Assembly: GCF_002201535.1 (NCBI RefSeq) | Contig: NZ_NIWW01000003.1 | Span: forward strand, 1-64,000 | Direction: 5' to 3' | Source of the DNA: Lacimicrobium sp. SS2-24 | GTDB taxonomy: Bacteria > Pseudomonadota > Gammaproteobacteria > Enterobacterales > Alteromonadaceae | DNA: 64,000 nt | Part shown: piece by piece, positions 54,069 through 62,218 of the stretch | How positions within the stretch are numbered: position 1 is the first letter of the stretch | How the letters are laid out: every line of letters begins with the position of its first letter | Made by a program: the position numbers and the translations under genes | The notes under the pieces: generated by a model | What the model saw: the letters and a program-made list of their open reading frames with translations, nothing else | Told to the model about the DNA's origin: nothing | The model's database searches: none

Positions 54069-55385
54069 TCAGGAAGAAAATTCCTCTTGCAGGCGCTCAT
54101 AACTGACTTTCTCTGATTGCACATAGCGCCCCCACTGCTGGGCCATGCGTCTGGAGCTGTCATATTCTTCGGCTTTAGCCAGTTGATTGAGAGCATCATT
54201 AAAACGCTGTTTGTTAAAATACGCCATCCCCATCACCAGGTGCGACATACCCGGGTTACGCAGTTCCCCTTTATCCAGTGAACGCTGCGCGGCGGCAATA
54301 GCCTTATCCCACTGCTCCATATTCAGGTATAACTGACCTAACTGGGCATCCAGCTCACCGTCACTGGAAAGCTCTGCGGCGGCCAGCATCGCGGGAATGG
54401 CTTTTTCATTCTCTTTTGCCAGTGACCAGCAATTGGCAAGAAATTTGAGATTACGCAGATTTTTTTCCAGCGTACCATCCTGCATTGCCTGCTCCATCAA
54501 CCTAGCCCCTTTAACCGGCGCCTGATGGTAGTAGTAAAGCTGAGCCAGGTTAAAAATGTCGGCACTGCTACTGATATAATCCTGCTGATAAGCGGCTTCA
54601 AGAATGGCCAGTTGCTTCTTCTCCTCCCCCAACTCTCCGTACATTCCGGCAAGCTGCACCCAATACTGAGGCTGGTTATAGTGACGTACCATTTTAACCA
54701 GTACATCACGCACTTTCTCTGGCTGCTTCAGTTCGTAGTACACCGCTCGCTGAAGAACGAACCAGTTTTCTTCAGGCACTTTATCTTCTGCCTCAACCAT
54801 CTCGACGGCATCATTAATAAAGCGCGAGGCGCGTTCATAGTCTTTCATCTGATACATGGCCTGAGCCTTAATCAGATAATTCTTGGCCGGAATCTCGCCC
54901 TTATTGAGCACTTCCCACCGCTCAAGAAATGTCAGCGTCTTATCATAGTTGCCCTGCATCATGTGCAGCTGAGCAAGTGAGAACAAGGTGCTTAGCTCGA
55001 AAGTCTCCGGAATGGGCTGTTGCTCCACCACTTGCTCAAAAGCAGCAATGGCTTGGTCATATTTTTCTACATTGTAGAAAATGAAACCATAAAAGTTGTA
55101 CATCATCGCCAACTCATAGCTGTTCATCGAATCAGCACGATCTTTAACCGAGTCCAGCGCTTCGATAGCTTCCTGAGTTTTATCTTCATCGGCGAGCGAC
55201 TGAGCCCGTGCCAATTGTTCGTACACCTTAGCGCGAAGCGCGGGTGTGCGTCGGGTCTGACGCTCCTGGGTGTCTTCCTGGGCCTGTGCCACAGACACCG
55301 GGGTAACCGCAGGCAGGCCATATACAACCGAGCCAAGTAACGCGGCAATAATGAGCTGACTGACTGACTTTCTGATTACCATCAT
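54069..55385 (-). CDS. Periplasmic TPR protein of the TonB2-like operon
   Basis: 438 residues with a signal peptide (about 1-36, LIIAALLGSVVYGLPAVTPVSVAQA) and about eight to ten TPR-like helical repeats (for example YDQAIAAFEQVVEQQPIPETFELSTLFSLAQLHMMQGNYDKTLTFLERW, and WDKAIAAAQRSLDKGELRNPG). It is the last gene of the operon, six bases after tonB. TPR proteins accompany TonB2/TtpC clusters in Alteromonadales; a scaffold role between receptor and motor is inference. Confidence 0.88.
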   Translation of the reverse strand: MMVIRKSVSQLIIAALLGSVVYGLPAVTPVSVAQAQEDTQERQTRRTPALRAKVYEQLARAQSLADEDKTQEAIEALDSVKDRADSMNSYELAMMYNFYGFIFYNVEKYDQAIAAFEQVVEQQPIPETFELSTLFSLAQLHMMQGNYDKTLTFLERWEVLNKGEIPAKNYLIKAQAMYQMKDYERASRFINDAVEMVEAEDKVPEENWFVLQRAVYYELKQPEKVRDVLVKMVRHYNQPQYWVQLAGMYGELGEEKKQLAILEAAYQQDYISSSADIFNLAQLYYYHQAPVKGARLMEQAMQDGTLEKNLRNLKFLANCWSLAKENEKAIPAMLAAAELSSDGELDAQLGQLYLNMEQWDKAIAAAQRSLDKGELRNPGMSHLVMGMAYFNKQRFNDALNQLAKAEEYDSSRRMAQQWGRYVQSEKVSYERLQEEFSS

Positions 55386-55391
55386 GCTCCC

Positions 55392-56009
55392 CTAACCATC
55401 AATCTGGAACGTTATACGGTTCTGTACACCGGAGACTTCGGCGGCTTCACCGTTGACGACTCTGGGCTTGTATTTAAACTTCAGCGCCGCATCAATGGCG
55501 GCCTGCTCGAAGATACCCTCGGGATTCGCTTCGACCACAAAGGGGTCTTTCACTGAGCCCTGTTTGCCGACGGTAAATTCAACAATAACGTAGCCTTCAA
55601 TGCCTCGCTGCAAAGCTCGGCGGGGATAAACCGGCGCCACTTTAACAATAGGCAGATACTCACCGTCACCGCCCTCTAATGCCAATCCACCATCAATGGC
55701 CATATCACCACCAACATCGGCACTGAAATCCATACCGGCACCGCCCTCCGCATTGGGGGTCGGTGAATCCATCTGCGGCTGCTCCATCGGTGGGGGCGGC
55801 TCTTCAGGCTTGGGGGGCTTTTTCGGCTTACGATCTTTTTTCTCTACCGACTCTTCCTCTTTGACCCTGACGAAATCCAGCACGCTACCTTGTGCCGGCT
55901 CGGTGAGCGCACTGCCGCCCATCTGAATCAGTGATTGCATCAGGAAAAACAGCCCTAAGGTCACCGCACCAGCCAGTACCAGCGCTATCAGCAATCTTGG
56001 AATATTCAT
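55392..56009 (-). CDS. Energy transducer TonB (TonB2-like)
   Basis: 205 residues: one N-terminal TM helix (LIALVLAGAVTLGLFFLMQ), a Pro/Lys/Glu-rich periplasmic spacer (about 55-85, KPKKPPKPEEPPPP), a short Gly/Asp-rich linker, and the C-terminal TonB fold (about 115-205: APVYPRRALQRGIEGYVIVEFTV, FKYKPRVVNGE). Short TonB like this resembles Vibrio TonB2, which needs TtpC. It transmits proton-motive force from ExbB/ExbD to outer-membrane receptors such as those at 10715 and 59439. Confidence 0.93.
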   Translation of the reverse strand: MNIPRLLIALVLAGAVTLGLFFLMQSLIQMGGSALTEPAQGSVLDFVRVKEEESVEKKDRKPKKPPKPEEPPPPMEQPQMDSPTPNAEGGAGMDFSADVGGDMAIDGGLALEGGDGEYLPIVKVAPVYPRRALQRGIEGYVIVEFTVGKQGSVKDPFVVEANPEGIFEQAAIDAALKFKYKPRVVNGEAAEVSGVQNRITFQIDG

Positions 56010-56077
56010 GCCAATGCAGACCCTTGTAATACTCTACAAATAAACATAATTCGTCCTCTGTTCAGGGACTGCCCGGT

Positions 56078-56482
56078 TTAATCCTGAGCAGCAATGGACA
56101 CGTCATAAACACCGGCAGCCCGCGAAGCATCCATTACCTTAATCAGGGTCTCCGTGGTGGCTTTCTTATCCGCCTGTATGACCACGCTACCCTGCGGGTT
56201 TTCGGCGTATAAACGCTCAATATTGGCCTGCACAGCACGCTCATCGATGCGGCGTTTGTTGATCCAAATTTCATTCTTATCGCTGATAGCCACCAGAATA
56301 TTGGCCCGGTCTTTTTTCACCGCCGTCGCCGCTTCAGGGCGATTTACATCGATACCGGACTCTTTCACAAAAGACGCCGTAACGATGAAGAAGATCAACA
56401 TGATAAACACCACGTCCAGCATGGGTGTCAGGTCGATATTCGCCTCTTCTTCGTCTACCAGGTTCTGAAAATGCTGTTTCAT
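56078..56482 (-). CDS. Biopolymer transport protein ExbD
   Basis: 134 residues with one TM helix (about 18-40) preceded by NIDLTPMLDVVFIMLIFFIVTASF. This contains the conserved proton-conducting Asp of the ExbD/TolR/MotB type (TPMLDVVF). A periplasmic domain follows (ISDKNEIWINKRRIDERAV). Together with the downstream tonB and upstream exbB it forms the energising unit. Confidence 0.93.
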   Translation of the reverse strand: MKQHFQNLVDEEEANIDLTPMLDVVFIMLIFFIVTASFVKESGIDVNRPEAATAVKKDRANILVAISDKNEIWINKRRIDERAVQANIERLYAENPQGSVVIQADKKATTETLIKVMDASRAAGVYDVSIAAQD

Positions 56483-56501
56483 AACTCTCTCTTACTCTGT
56501 T

Positions 56502-56554
56502 GGTCGGACTGGTGTCCGGCAAATCTTATCTGGTGCCGGGCAATCAGCCCGACC
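56502..56554. repeat. Palindromic repeat element between exbB and exbD (GGTCGG...CCGACC type)
   Basis: 53-bp element with terminal arms GGTCGG (56502-56507) and CCGACC (56549-56554) and an inner stem CCGGC (56516-56520) with GCCGG (56535-56539). It lies within the operon, in the gap between the exbB and exbD reading frames. Its ends match a second element at 62150-62211 (see that entry). Confidence 0.65.
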
Positions 56555-56566
56555 GACACGCGCTAT

Positions 56567-57091
56567 TTAGTGCTCCAGCCCCATGGCATCTTCGATATGG
56601 GTTTTTTCCGTTTTACCGATCCGCGCCAGCCAGGTTGACGCAAACACACCAGACAAGGCACCCACCATTCCTGCCATGGTAGGAATGGTGGCTTTAGACA
56701 CCCCAGATGCCATCGAGCGGGCATTGCCTGAGCCTGATATCGCCATAACGTCGAACACCTCAATCATGCCGGTTACAGTCCCCATCAACCCAAGCAATGG
56801 ACACAGCGCCACCAGGGCCTGAATAATCGGTACGCTGGCATTGAGCTTTAACATCACCCGTGAAATCTGTGCCTGGCGTATCTGCTCGGCGAACCAGGAG
56901 GATTTATCCGCTCGGGCGTTCCAGCTGGCAATCGTCTGCTGCTTCAGTTGCTTATGCCAAATGAAGAAATACAGTGCACGTTCCAGAATCAGCAGCCACA
57001 TCACGAATATCAGTACCCCGATGACCAGCAGCACCTCGCCGCCGGTCTCGGTAAAATCGCGTATAGCTTCAAAAAACTCTGCAAAGAACAT
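56567..57091 (-). CDS. Proton channel protein ExbB
   Basis: 174 residues of the MotA/TolQ/ExbB family with three TM helices: about 15-40, then the pair at about 90-112 and 130-155. The family block is ALVALCPLLGLMGTVTGMIEVFDVMAISG, followed by KATIPTMAGMVGALSGVFASTWLARI. It forms the pentameric channel that powers TonB. Four bases separate it from the TtpC-like gene upstream. Confidence 0.93.
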   Translation of the reverse strand: MFFAEFFEAIRDFTETGGEVLLVIGVLIFVMWLLILERALYFFIWHKQLKQQTIASWNARADKSSWFAEQIRQAQISRVMLKLNASVPIIQALVALCPLLGLMGTVTGMIEVFDVMAISGSGNARSMASGVSKATIPTMAGMVGALSGVFASTWLARIGKTEKTHIEDAMGLEH

Positions 57092-57095
57092 GAAC

Positions 57096-58457
57096 TTAAC
57101 CTCGCTCGGCGCGTTCTGCTATGACACCGGAAGCCTGCTCCTGAAGGATATAAACGATGTTCTTGCTGCGGGTATTCAGCATCGCATACAGCAGTGTCAT
57201 TGGAATTGCCACTACCAGACCCAGTACCGTTGTCATCAGTGCAGTTGAAATGCCGCCAGCCATGAGTTTTGGATCGCCGGTACCAAACAGGGTGATGGCC
57301 TGGAAGGTATTGATCATGCCGGTCACGGTACCGAGCAGTCCCATCAGCGGGGCTACCACAGAAATGATCTTGATGATGGTCAGATTGCGACCCAGCTTTG
57401 GCACTTCACCCAAAATGGCCTCGGTCAATTTAAGCTCAAGGGTTTCGGTGTCGACATCAGGGAACTCTTCACGCACCTTCAAAACCCGGCCCAGCGGGTT
57501 ATTCGATTTCGCTTGCTTGGCCTTCAGCTGTTTGTTCACCTTGGCACGGATCAGCGTCAGACTAATGAGGCGCTCCAGGGCCAGCAGCAGACCGATCGCA
57601 CCGACGACCAGAATGATATAGCCGACTACCCCACCTTGTTCGATACGTTCCTGAAAGTTAGGAGCTTGTACCAGGAGTCCCAGAATGGAACCACCCGTGG
57701 GATCCAGACCAAACTGCACCAACTCACCGTTTGACTCCTGCAACGCCTGCGCACTGTCGCCATAACGACCCGCCGGTTGGCGAACCAGTTCAGCCACTGT
57801 GCCGGTGCTGGGATTCATGTCCAGATATTTGCCATCAGATACCAGTGCAAAGGACCCGACACGCACAATTTCTTTGTTAACTTTTTCACCGCCGGCTTCA
57901 ACCACATCGGTCATGAACTTGGTCACTTTGCCGGATTCGGTCATTTCCCGCTGAACCTCAAACCAGACCCTTTCGATCTCATCGATTGACGCCAGTTTGG
58001 AACTCTTGCCCATTGACTGGGCCAGCTCATCAAGGAAGGCGGCGCGGCCAGGAATCTGGGCAGAAATCACTGAGTTCTGGAACTTCCCACGGGTATCGCC
58101 TGCAACCTGCTGAAGCACGCCAAACAGCTCCTTGAGTGAGCCGAGACGCTGGGTCAACGCTTCATCCATATCGGCCAGCTTGTATTCGTTCTCCTGAAAC
58201 TGGCGCTCCAGTTCCTCACTGGTCTGCAATGCCTGGTCACGGCGCTGGGCCGCTTCTTCTAGCATACGATCCTGCTCAGACACCTTGGCGGCAAATTCCT
58301 GCTCACGACGCTGATTATCTTTGTTCTGAACGATTTGCCCTTGTTCAAGTTGCTTGAGCAACTGATCCAGATCCAGGGCTTTGTCTGTGTCCTGGGCGAA
58401 GACGCCAGTCGCAACGAAAGAGGCGACCAACGTAAAAGTCTTTAATATGGATTTCAT
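57096..58457 (-). CDS. TtpC-like ExbB-family protein with periplasmic coiled-coil extension
   Basis: 453 residues. After a signal sequence/anchor (TFTLVASFVATGVFA) there is a large periplasmic segment (about 25-260) with a coiled coil (about 30-105, ELERQFQENEYKLADMDEAL). The ExbB/TolQ core (about 275-445) follows, with VVAPLMGLLGTVTGMINTFQAITLFG and GISTALMTTVLGLVVAIPMTLLYAML. This N-terminally extended ExbB is the hallmark of TtpC, which Vibrio requires for TonB2 function. It is second in the operon after DUF3450. Confidence 0.92.
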   Translation of the reverse strand: MKSILKTFTLVASFVATGVFAQDTDKALDLDQLLKQLEQGQIVQNKDNQRREQEFAAKVSEQDRMLEEAAQRRDQALQTSEELERQFQENEYKLADMDEALTQRLGSLKELFGVLQQVAGDTRGKFQNSVISAQIPGRAAFLDELAQSMGKSSKLASIDEIERVWFEVQREMTESGKVTKFMTDVVEAGGEKVNKEIVRVGSFALVSDGKYLDMNPSTGTVAELVRQPAGRYGDSAQALQESNGELVQFGLDPTGGSILGLLVQAPNFQERIEQGGVVGYIILVVGAIGLLLALERLISLTLIRAKVNKQLKAKQAKSNNPLGRVLKVREEFPDVDTETLELKLTEAILGEVPKLGRNLTIIKIISVVAPLMGLLGTVTGMINTFQAITLFGTGDPKLMAGGISTALMTTVLGLVVAIPMTLLYAMLNTRSKNIVYILQEQASGVIAERAERG

Positions 58458-58469
58458 TAATCTTCTCTC

Positions 58470-59237
58470 TTAGTCAGTCAGAGCCACAGGCATCATTAAC
58501 AAATCAGGCGCCAGTTGTTTTTTCGCCATACGCAGGCCTTTGGTCACCTGCGTGCGATATTCTGAGGGTAACGCCTCCCACTGACGGGTTTGTTTATTCC
58601 ATACCCCCTGCTTGCTGGCATCGCGGGTTTGATAAACCAGTGCCGTGCGACCAATACGCAGGAAGTCCACATCCCGCTCCTGACCGTCAACCGTATGGAT
58701 TCCGCTGTATGCTTCAATGGTGCGGCCGTAATCCATTTCCACCTGGTAGGCTTCCATTACGCGGCGAAACTTTTCAGACGGCGCAACATCGGCACGATCC
58801 ATCAGGTTGCGCAGATCCGCCAAACGGTTAGCACGTTCTTCTGGCAAAAATGGCATATCCAGTTCAATAAACTGACCCAGTCCCTCGATCATGCGCATCA
58901 TCAAAGGCGTTATCTGACGCTCAATCACACTGACTTCGTCGATTGAGGCATTCAGGTCAGCCATTTCCTGTTCCTGATTGGCGATCTGTTTGCGCAATTG
59001 ACGGTTGTAGACATTGAGGCCCTCAATTTCTTTATTGAGCACCTTAAATTGTTGCAACTTGCTGTCTATCTGGTCCGTCATCTTGTTGATTTTTTGCTGT
59101 GACTGAGCCGCCGATTCATTAATCTTTGCCGCTTCTTCAACCACAGGTTCAAGATATTCGTCCTCTTGTGCCAACACCGGGTTAGCAAACAGATAAAGGG
59201 CGCATAGCGCCACTGGAAGTCGTGTCAAAAGCCTCAT
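58470..59237 (-). CDS. DUF3450 periplasmic coiled-coil protein of the TonB2-like operon
   Basis: 255 residues from the ATG at 59237, which has GGGGA upstream. The longer in-frame ATG at 59297 would fall inside the predicted -10 box and is rejected. Signal peptide (LPVALCALYLFANPVLA), long coiled coil (about 20-110, INKMTDQIDSKLQQFKVLNKEIEGL), then a helical domain with LPEERANRLADLRNLMDRADVAPSEKFRRVMEAYQVEMDYGRTIEAYSG. DUF3450 has no firm function; it nearly always leads TtpC-ExbB-ExbD-TonB clusters. First gene of the operon and directly under a Pho-box promoter. Confidence 0.92.
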   Translation of the reverse strand: MRLLTRLPVALCALYLFANPVLAQEDEYLEPVVEEAAKINESAAQSQQKINKMTDQIDSKLQQFKVLNKEIEGLNVYNRQLRKQIANQEQEMADLNASIDEVSVIERQITPLMMRMIEGLGQFIELDMPFLPEERANRLADLRNLMDRADVAPSEKFRRVMEAYQVEMDYGRTIEAYSGIHTVDGQERDVDFLRIGRTALVYQTRDASKQGVWNKQTRQWEALPSEYRTQVTKGLRMAKKQLAPDLLMMPVALTD

Positions 59238-59292
59238 ACTGTCCCCAAAGTCAAAAATGATCAGCGCAATACTGATCTTGGAATTCGCGCAC

Positions 59293-59337
59293 AGCATAGG
59301 GGTTATCTGTGACAGTTTTATTACGCTTTGATGACGG
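59293..59337 (-). promoter_or_regulatory. Pho-box promoter of the DUF3450-TtpC-ExbB-ExbD-TonB-TPR operon
   Basis: On the minus strand three 7-mers at 11-bp steps: CCGTCAT (59337-59331), GCGTAAT (59326-59320), CTGTCAC (59315-59309). Outer units match 6/7 each, allowing C/T at the last position. Ten bases downstream is TATGCT (59298-59293), 4/6 to the -10 consensus. Start of transcription would be near 59287, about 50 nt before the chosen ATG. Confidence 0.68.
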
Positions 59338-59370
59338 GCGGATTAAAGGTCAGGCGACAGGAAGGGTTCA

Positions 59371-59420
59371 CAGGCTGGCGTCATGCAGCCAGCCTGTAAA
59401 CAGGGGGGCACAGAGCCCCC
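59371..59420 (-). terminator. Double hairpin downstream of the TonB-dependent receptor gene
   Basis: GGGGGC/GCCCCC (59404-59409 with 59415-59420) followed on the minus strand by a perfect 9-bp stem (59388-59396 with 59371-59379). G/C-rich tandem hairpins without T-runs, separating the receptor gene from the Pho promoter of the next operon. Confidence 0.55.
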
Positions 59421-59438
59421 GGCATTGACGATGAGGTC

Positions 59439-62078
59439 TTAGAACTCTCTTTTATAAGACAGGCTAAATTCAATTCCCCGGGATTCTGAACGAATGAGAT
59501 TGTCAGAAAAGGTAATCTCCTTTTTCTCGTCCAACAGGTTTTTGACTTTAAAGCTTACCGTCGAGTTAAAGTCCGGGTAATAGGTATAAACCACATCCAA
59601 TGAGTGGAACGGCTGTTCGTAGGAATCATCCCGGCCTTCGATACCCGGAATAATGATGCGCTCACCGAACACGTTATATACCAAAGAGCCGGAGTGCAGA
59701 CCATTGGGTGAATCAAAACCCAGTTGCAGGTTGAGCACGTACTCTGAATGCCCGGTCAAACGACGCTGGGTATTGGTGATCGCTGCGGACACGCCGGTCT
59801 GGTCAACGATCGCCTGGGTATCCAGCTGAATCTCTGAATCACTCAGGGTCAGGTTACCCGCGGTATAAAAGCTGCGTCCCCAGTCACCGAGAAAATCCAG
59901 TCCTTTGAGGAATTCCAGTTCCACACCATACACCTCACCGGTTTCAGCGTTAGCGATGCGTACCAGCGGCGGACCATCCTGCGCCGGTGACTGAACTGTC
60001 TCAATGGGGTTTTCCATGTCTTTGTAGAACAATGCCACCGACAGGTTGTCACCATTATCCATATACCATTCCCAACGCAGGTCATAATTGGTAATGTCGG
60101 TGGTTTCCAGTCCGGGGGTGCCCCCCACCGGGAACAGCGTTAGCGGATCCAGGTAAGTGGTCGGTGCCAGTTCACGCAAATCAGGACGCACCACGGTTTC
60201 ACCATAGCTGAAACGTAGCTGCATCTCGTCATCCATAATGTAGGTCAGAGCCAGTGCCGGGTACAGATTGTCTTCCTGAAAGGCAAGGCTGGCGAGATCT
60301 TCTGCCGTGGCACCGGTCGGTAAATCAATGGTGCCATCGGCCGGATCAAGAGGTACTACCGCCTGCCGGAAGTCTTCCCAGCGCAATCCACCGCTGACCC
60401 GCCATTTATTGTTGTAGAACAGGTCGGCTTCAAAATAGTAGGCATCCACCTTTTGCGCCGACACATAATCATCACCGGCGATGGTCGTATCACGCAGGAT
60501 GTTGGCTCTGAGCGGTGCATTGAGGATCACCTCATCGTTGAGAATATCGGCAAAGCGATAACCACTGAGCAGACTTGAATCGAGCAATGCACGGGCGTTG
60601 ACATCGAAACGTCGGTTAGAGGCATCACGGGTCTTCTCAACAAAATCGGCACCGGCTTTAAGGGTAATATCCCATTTCTCCAGCATAATTGGCAGGTTCA
60701 GGTTCCAGCCGAAGTTTTCTACCTTGTCATCCAGATCCTGGAAGCTGTATCGAGACGCCGTAGTGGCATTCGTCAGCATGCTTTCGTTAACACGATCAAA
60801 CACATCGTCTTCATTGGTGTCGGAGAGGATAAAACGGGTCTGAACGTTACCTGGTGCATAGCGACTTGAACGGGAATCAGAATATTTCCAGTCAAAGCCC
60901 AGGAAGTTCCAGTCAACAAAGGTGTGCATTCCCTTGATCTGATTGGCCACCATGCGGCGCTCTTCGTAGGTCACATCATATTCGCGAATGCGCTGATCCG
61001 AACCGAAATTGATGTTGTTGTTATTACCCAGTTTTTCGCGTAGTTCATCGTTGGTGTCATTCAGAATCACCGTTGTCAGATCAACACGATGGTTGCGATT
61101 ATAATCGAGTCCCAGCGCCAGCATACCTGACCATTTCACATTGTGCTGCGTGGCTTCCACATCATCCCAGCCACGTACCAGGGTGGCCGTACCGTCCTGG
61201 TTCTGGCGATAATCTTCACCTAAAAACTGTTCGCTGACTTGCCACTCATTGTCATAACCAACGGTGCCCAGGAAGCCAACGCGAAAATCATCAATGTCGG
61301 TGCTGTCACCAAAAGCAATGTTGAAACCATAATCCGGATCAACCGACTTCAGCTCAGGATCGTAGTCGCGGTTCAGATCCAGTGCCAGCTGACGGTTAGC
61401 TGCCTCACTGACATCATTCAGAGAGGTTCTGCTATCCCACAGCGCCTGGATTGAGGCCGGGGCTGCGCGGGTGCCATCATCTTTTCCTTTCCAGCTGCTG
61501 CCACCATCGTACTGCCAGGCATCATCAAAGTTGTCTGTATTGCCACCGACACTGATGCTGGCATTGAAAACCGTGTCCGTTGGAATACTCTTGAGGCGGA
61601 TATCCACACTGCCACCGCCGAAGGCCGCAGGCATGGAAGGCGAAAAGGATTTTTGTACTGACAGACTCTCAATGATATCGGCCGGAAACAAATCCAGTGG
61701 AATAACGGTACGGGTCGGATCAGGACTTGGCACCGACGCGCCATTGAGCAGGGTGCTGGAATAGCGCTCACCTAAGCCACGTACGTAGATGAACTTACCA
61801 TCCACCAGTGTCAGGCCGGTAATACGGCGCAAGGCACCCGCCGCATCGCTATCACCCGTGCGGGCAATCTGCTCTGCTCCCATAATGTCTGCCACAAAAG
61901 CCTGATCTTTACGCTCTTGCATCACCGCAGTGGCGCTGCCCTTAAGGCGTGTGCCCGTGGCCACCACCTCTTCAATCATTTGATCTTCTTCACTTTGAGC
62001 CAGCACAGGTTGACTGGTCAGGGCAGCCAATATTGCCGTACTCAGGCTGGCTAAAGGAAATCGTATCCCACGCTTCAT
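59439..62078 (-). CDS. TonB-dependent outer-membrane receptor
   Basis: 879 residues: signal peptide (about 1-28), then a plug (about 35-190: GAEQIARTGDSDAAGALRRITGLTLVDGKFIYVRGLGERYSSTLLNGASVPSPDPTRTVIPLDLFP, MPAAFGGGSVDIRLK), then a 22-strand barrel ending in SLSYKREF with the terminal Phe required for Bam insertion. It resembles the large receptors that lie beside DUF3450/TonB2 clusters. Substrate unknown; the operon under a Pho promoter downstream and the repeat-rich protein upstream suggest a phosphorus-linked or surface-bound ligand, which is inference only. Confidence 0.92.
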   Translation of the reverse strand: MKRGIRFPLASLSTAILAALTSQPVLAQSEEDQMIEEVVATGTRLKGSATAVMQERKDQAFVADIMGAEQIARTGDSDAAGALRRITGLTLVDGKFIYVRGLGERYSSTLLNGASVPSPDPTRTVIPLDLFPADIIESLSVQKSFSPSMPAAFGGGSVDIRLKSIPTDTVFNASISVGGNTDNFDDAWQYDGGSSWKGKDDGTRAAPASIQALWDSRTSLNDVSEAANRQLALDLNRDYDPELKSVDPDYGFNIAFGDSTDIDDFRVGFLGTVGYDNEWQVSEQFLGEDYRQNQDGTATLVRGWDDVEATQHNVKWSGMLALGLDYNRNHRVDLTTVILNDTNDELREKLGNNNNINFGSDQRIREYDVTYEERRMVANQIKGMHTFVDWNFLGFDWKYSDSRSSRYAPGNVQTRFILSDTNEDDVFDRVNESMLTNATTASRYSFQDLDDKVENFGWNLNLPIMLEKWDITLKAGADFVEKTRDASNRRFDVNARALLDSSLLSGYRFADILNDEVILNAPLRANILRDTTIAGDDYVSAQKVDAYYFEADLFYNNKWRVSGGLRWEDFRQAVVPLDPADGTIDLPTGATAEDLASLAFQEDNLYPALALTYIMDDEMQLRFSYGETVVRPDLRELAPTTYLDPLTLFPVGGTPGLETTDITNYDLRWEWYMDNGDNLSVALFYKDMENPIETVQSPAQDGPPLVRIANAETGEVYGVELEFLKGLDFLGDWGRSFYTAGNLTLSDSEIQLDTQAIVDQTGVSAAITNTQRRLTGHSEYVLNLQLGFDSPNGLHSGSLVYNVFGERIIIPGIEGRDDSYEQPFHSLDVVYTYYPDFNSTVSFKVKNLLDEKKEITFSDNLIRSESRGIEFSLSYKREF

Positions 62079-62106
62079 ATGTATAACCTCTTGTGCATTT
62101 GGACTT

Positions 62107-62127
62107 AAGGCGGCCCGCAGCCGCCTT
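62107..62127. other. Hairpin between the repeat-rich protein gene and the TonB-dependent receptor
   Basis: 8-bp stem (62107-62114 with 62120-62127) and 5-nt loop, no T-run. Likely mRNA structure or leader hairpin of the receptor gene, 29 bp upstream of its ATG. Confidence 0.45.
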
Positions 62128-62149
62128 CATTCACATGACTTAACTTGTA

Positions 62150-62211
62150 GGTCGGAATGCAATCCGACAAAGATGCCAGCAATGGCACTAAGGCCGGGCG
62201 CACGCCCGACC
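62150..62211. repeat. Palindromic repeat element (GGTCGG...CCGACC type) with three nested hairpins
   Basis: 62-bp element. Outer GGTCGG (62150-62155) pairs with CCGACC (62206-62211). Alternative inner hairpins are GTCGGA/TCCGAC (62151-62156 with 62163-62168), GCCA/TGGC (62175-62186) and CGGGCG/CGCCCG (62195-62208). Its left end matches the 56502 element at 9 of 10 bases and its right end GCCCGACC is identical in both. Dispersed intergenic repeat of the REP/MITE kind by appearance. Confidence 0.65.
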
Positions 62212-62218
62212 TGCAGAG

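Noticed and set aside
59237-59297. 20-codon N-terminal extension of DUF3450 starting at 59297
   Set aside because: The extension's ATG overlaps the predicted -10 box, and the signal peptide begins at the downstream ATG with a good Shine-Dalgarno.
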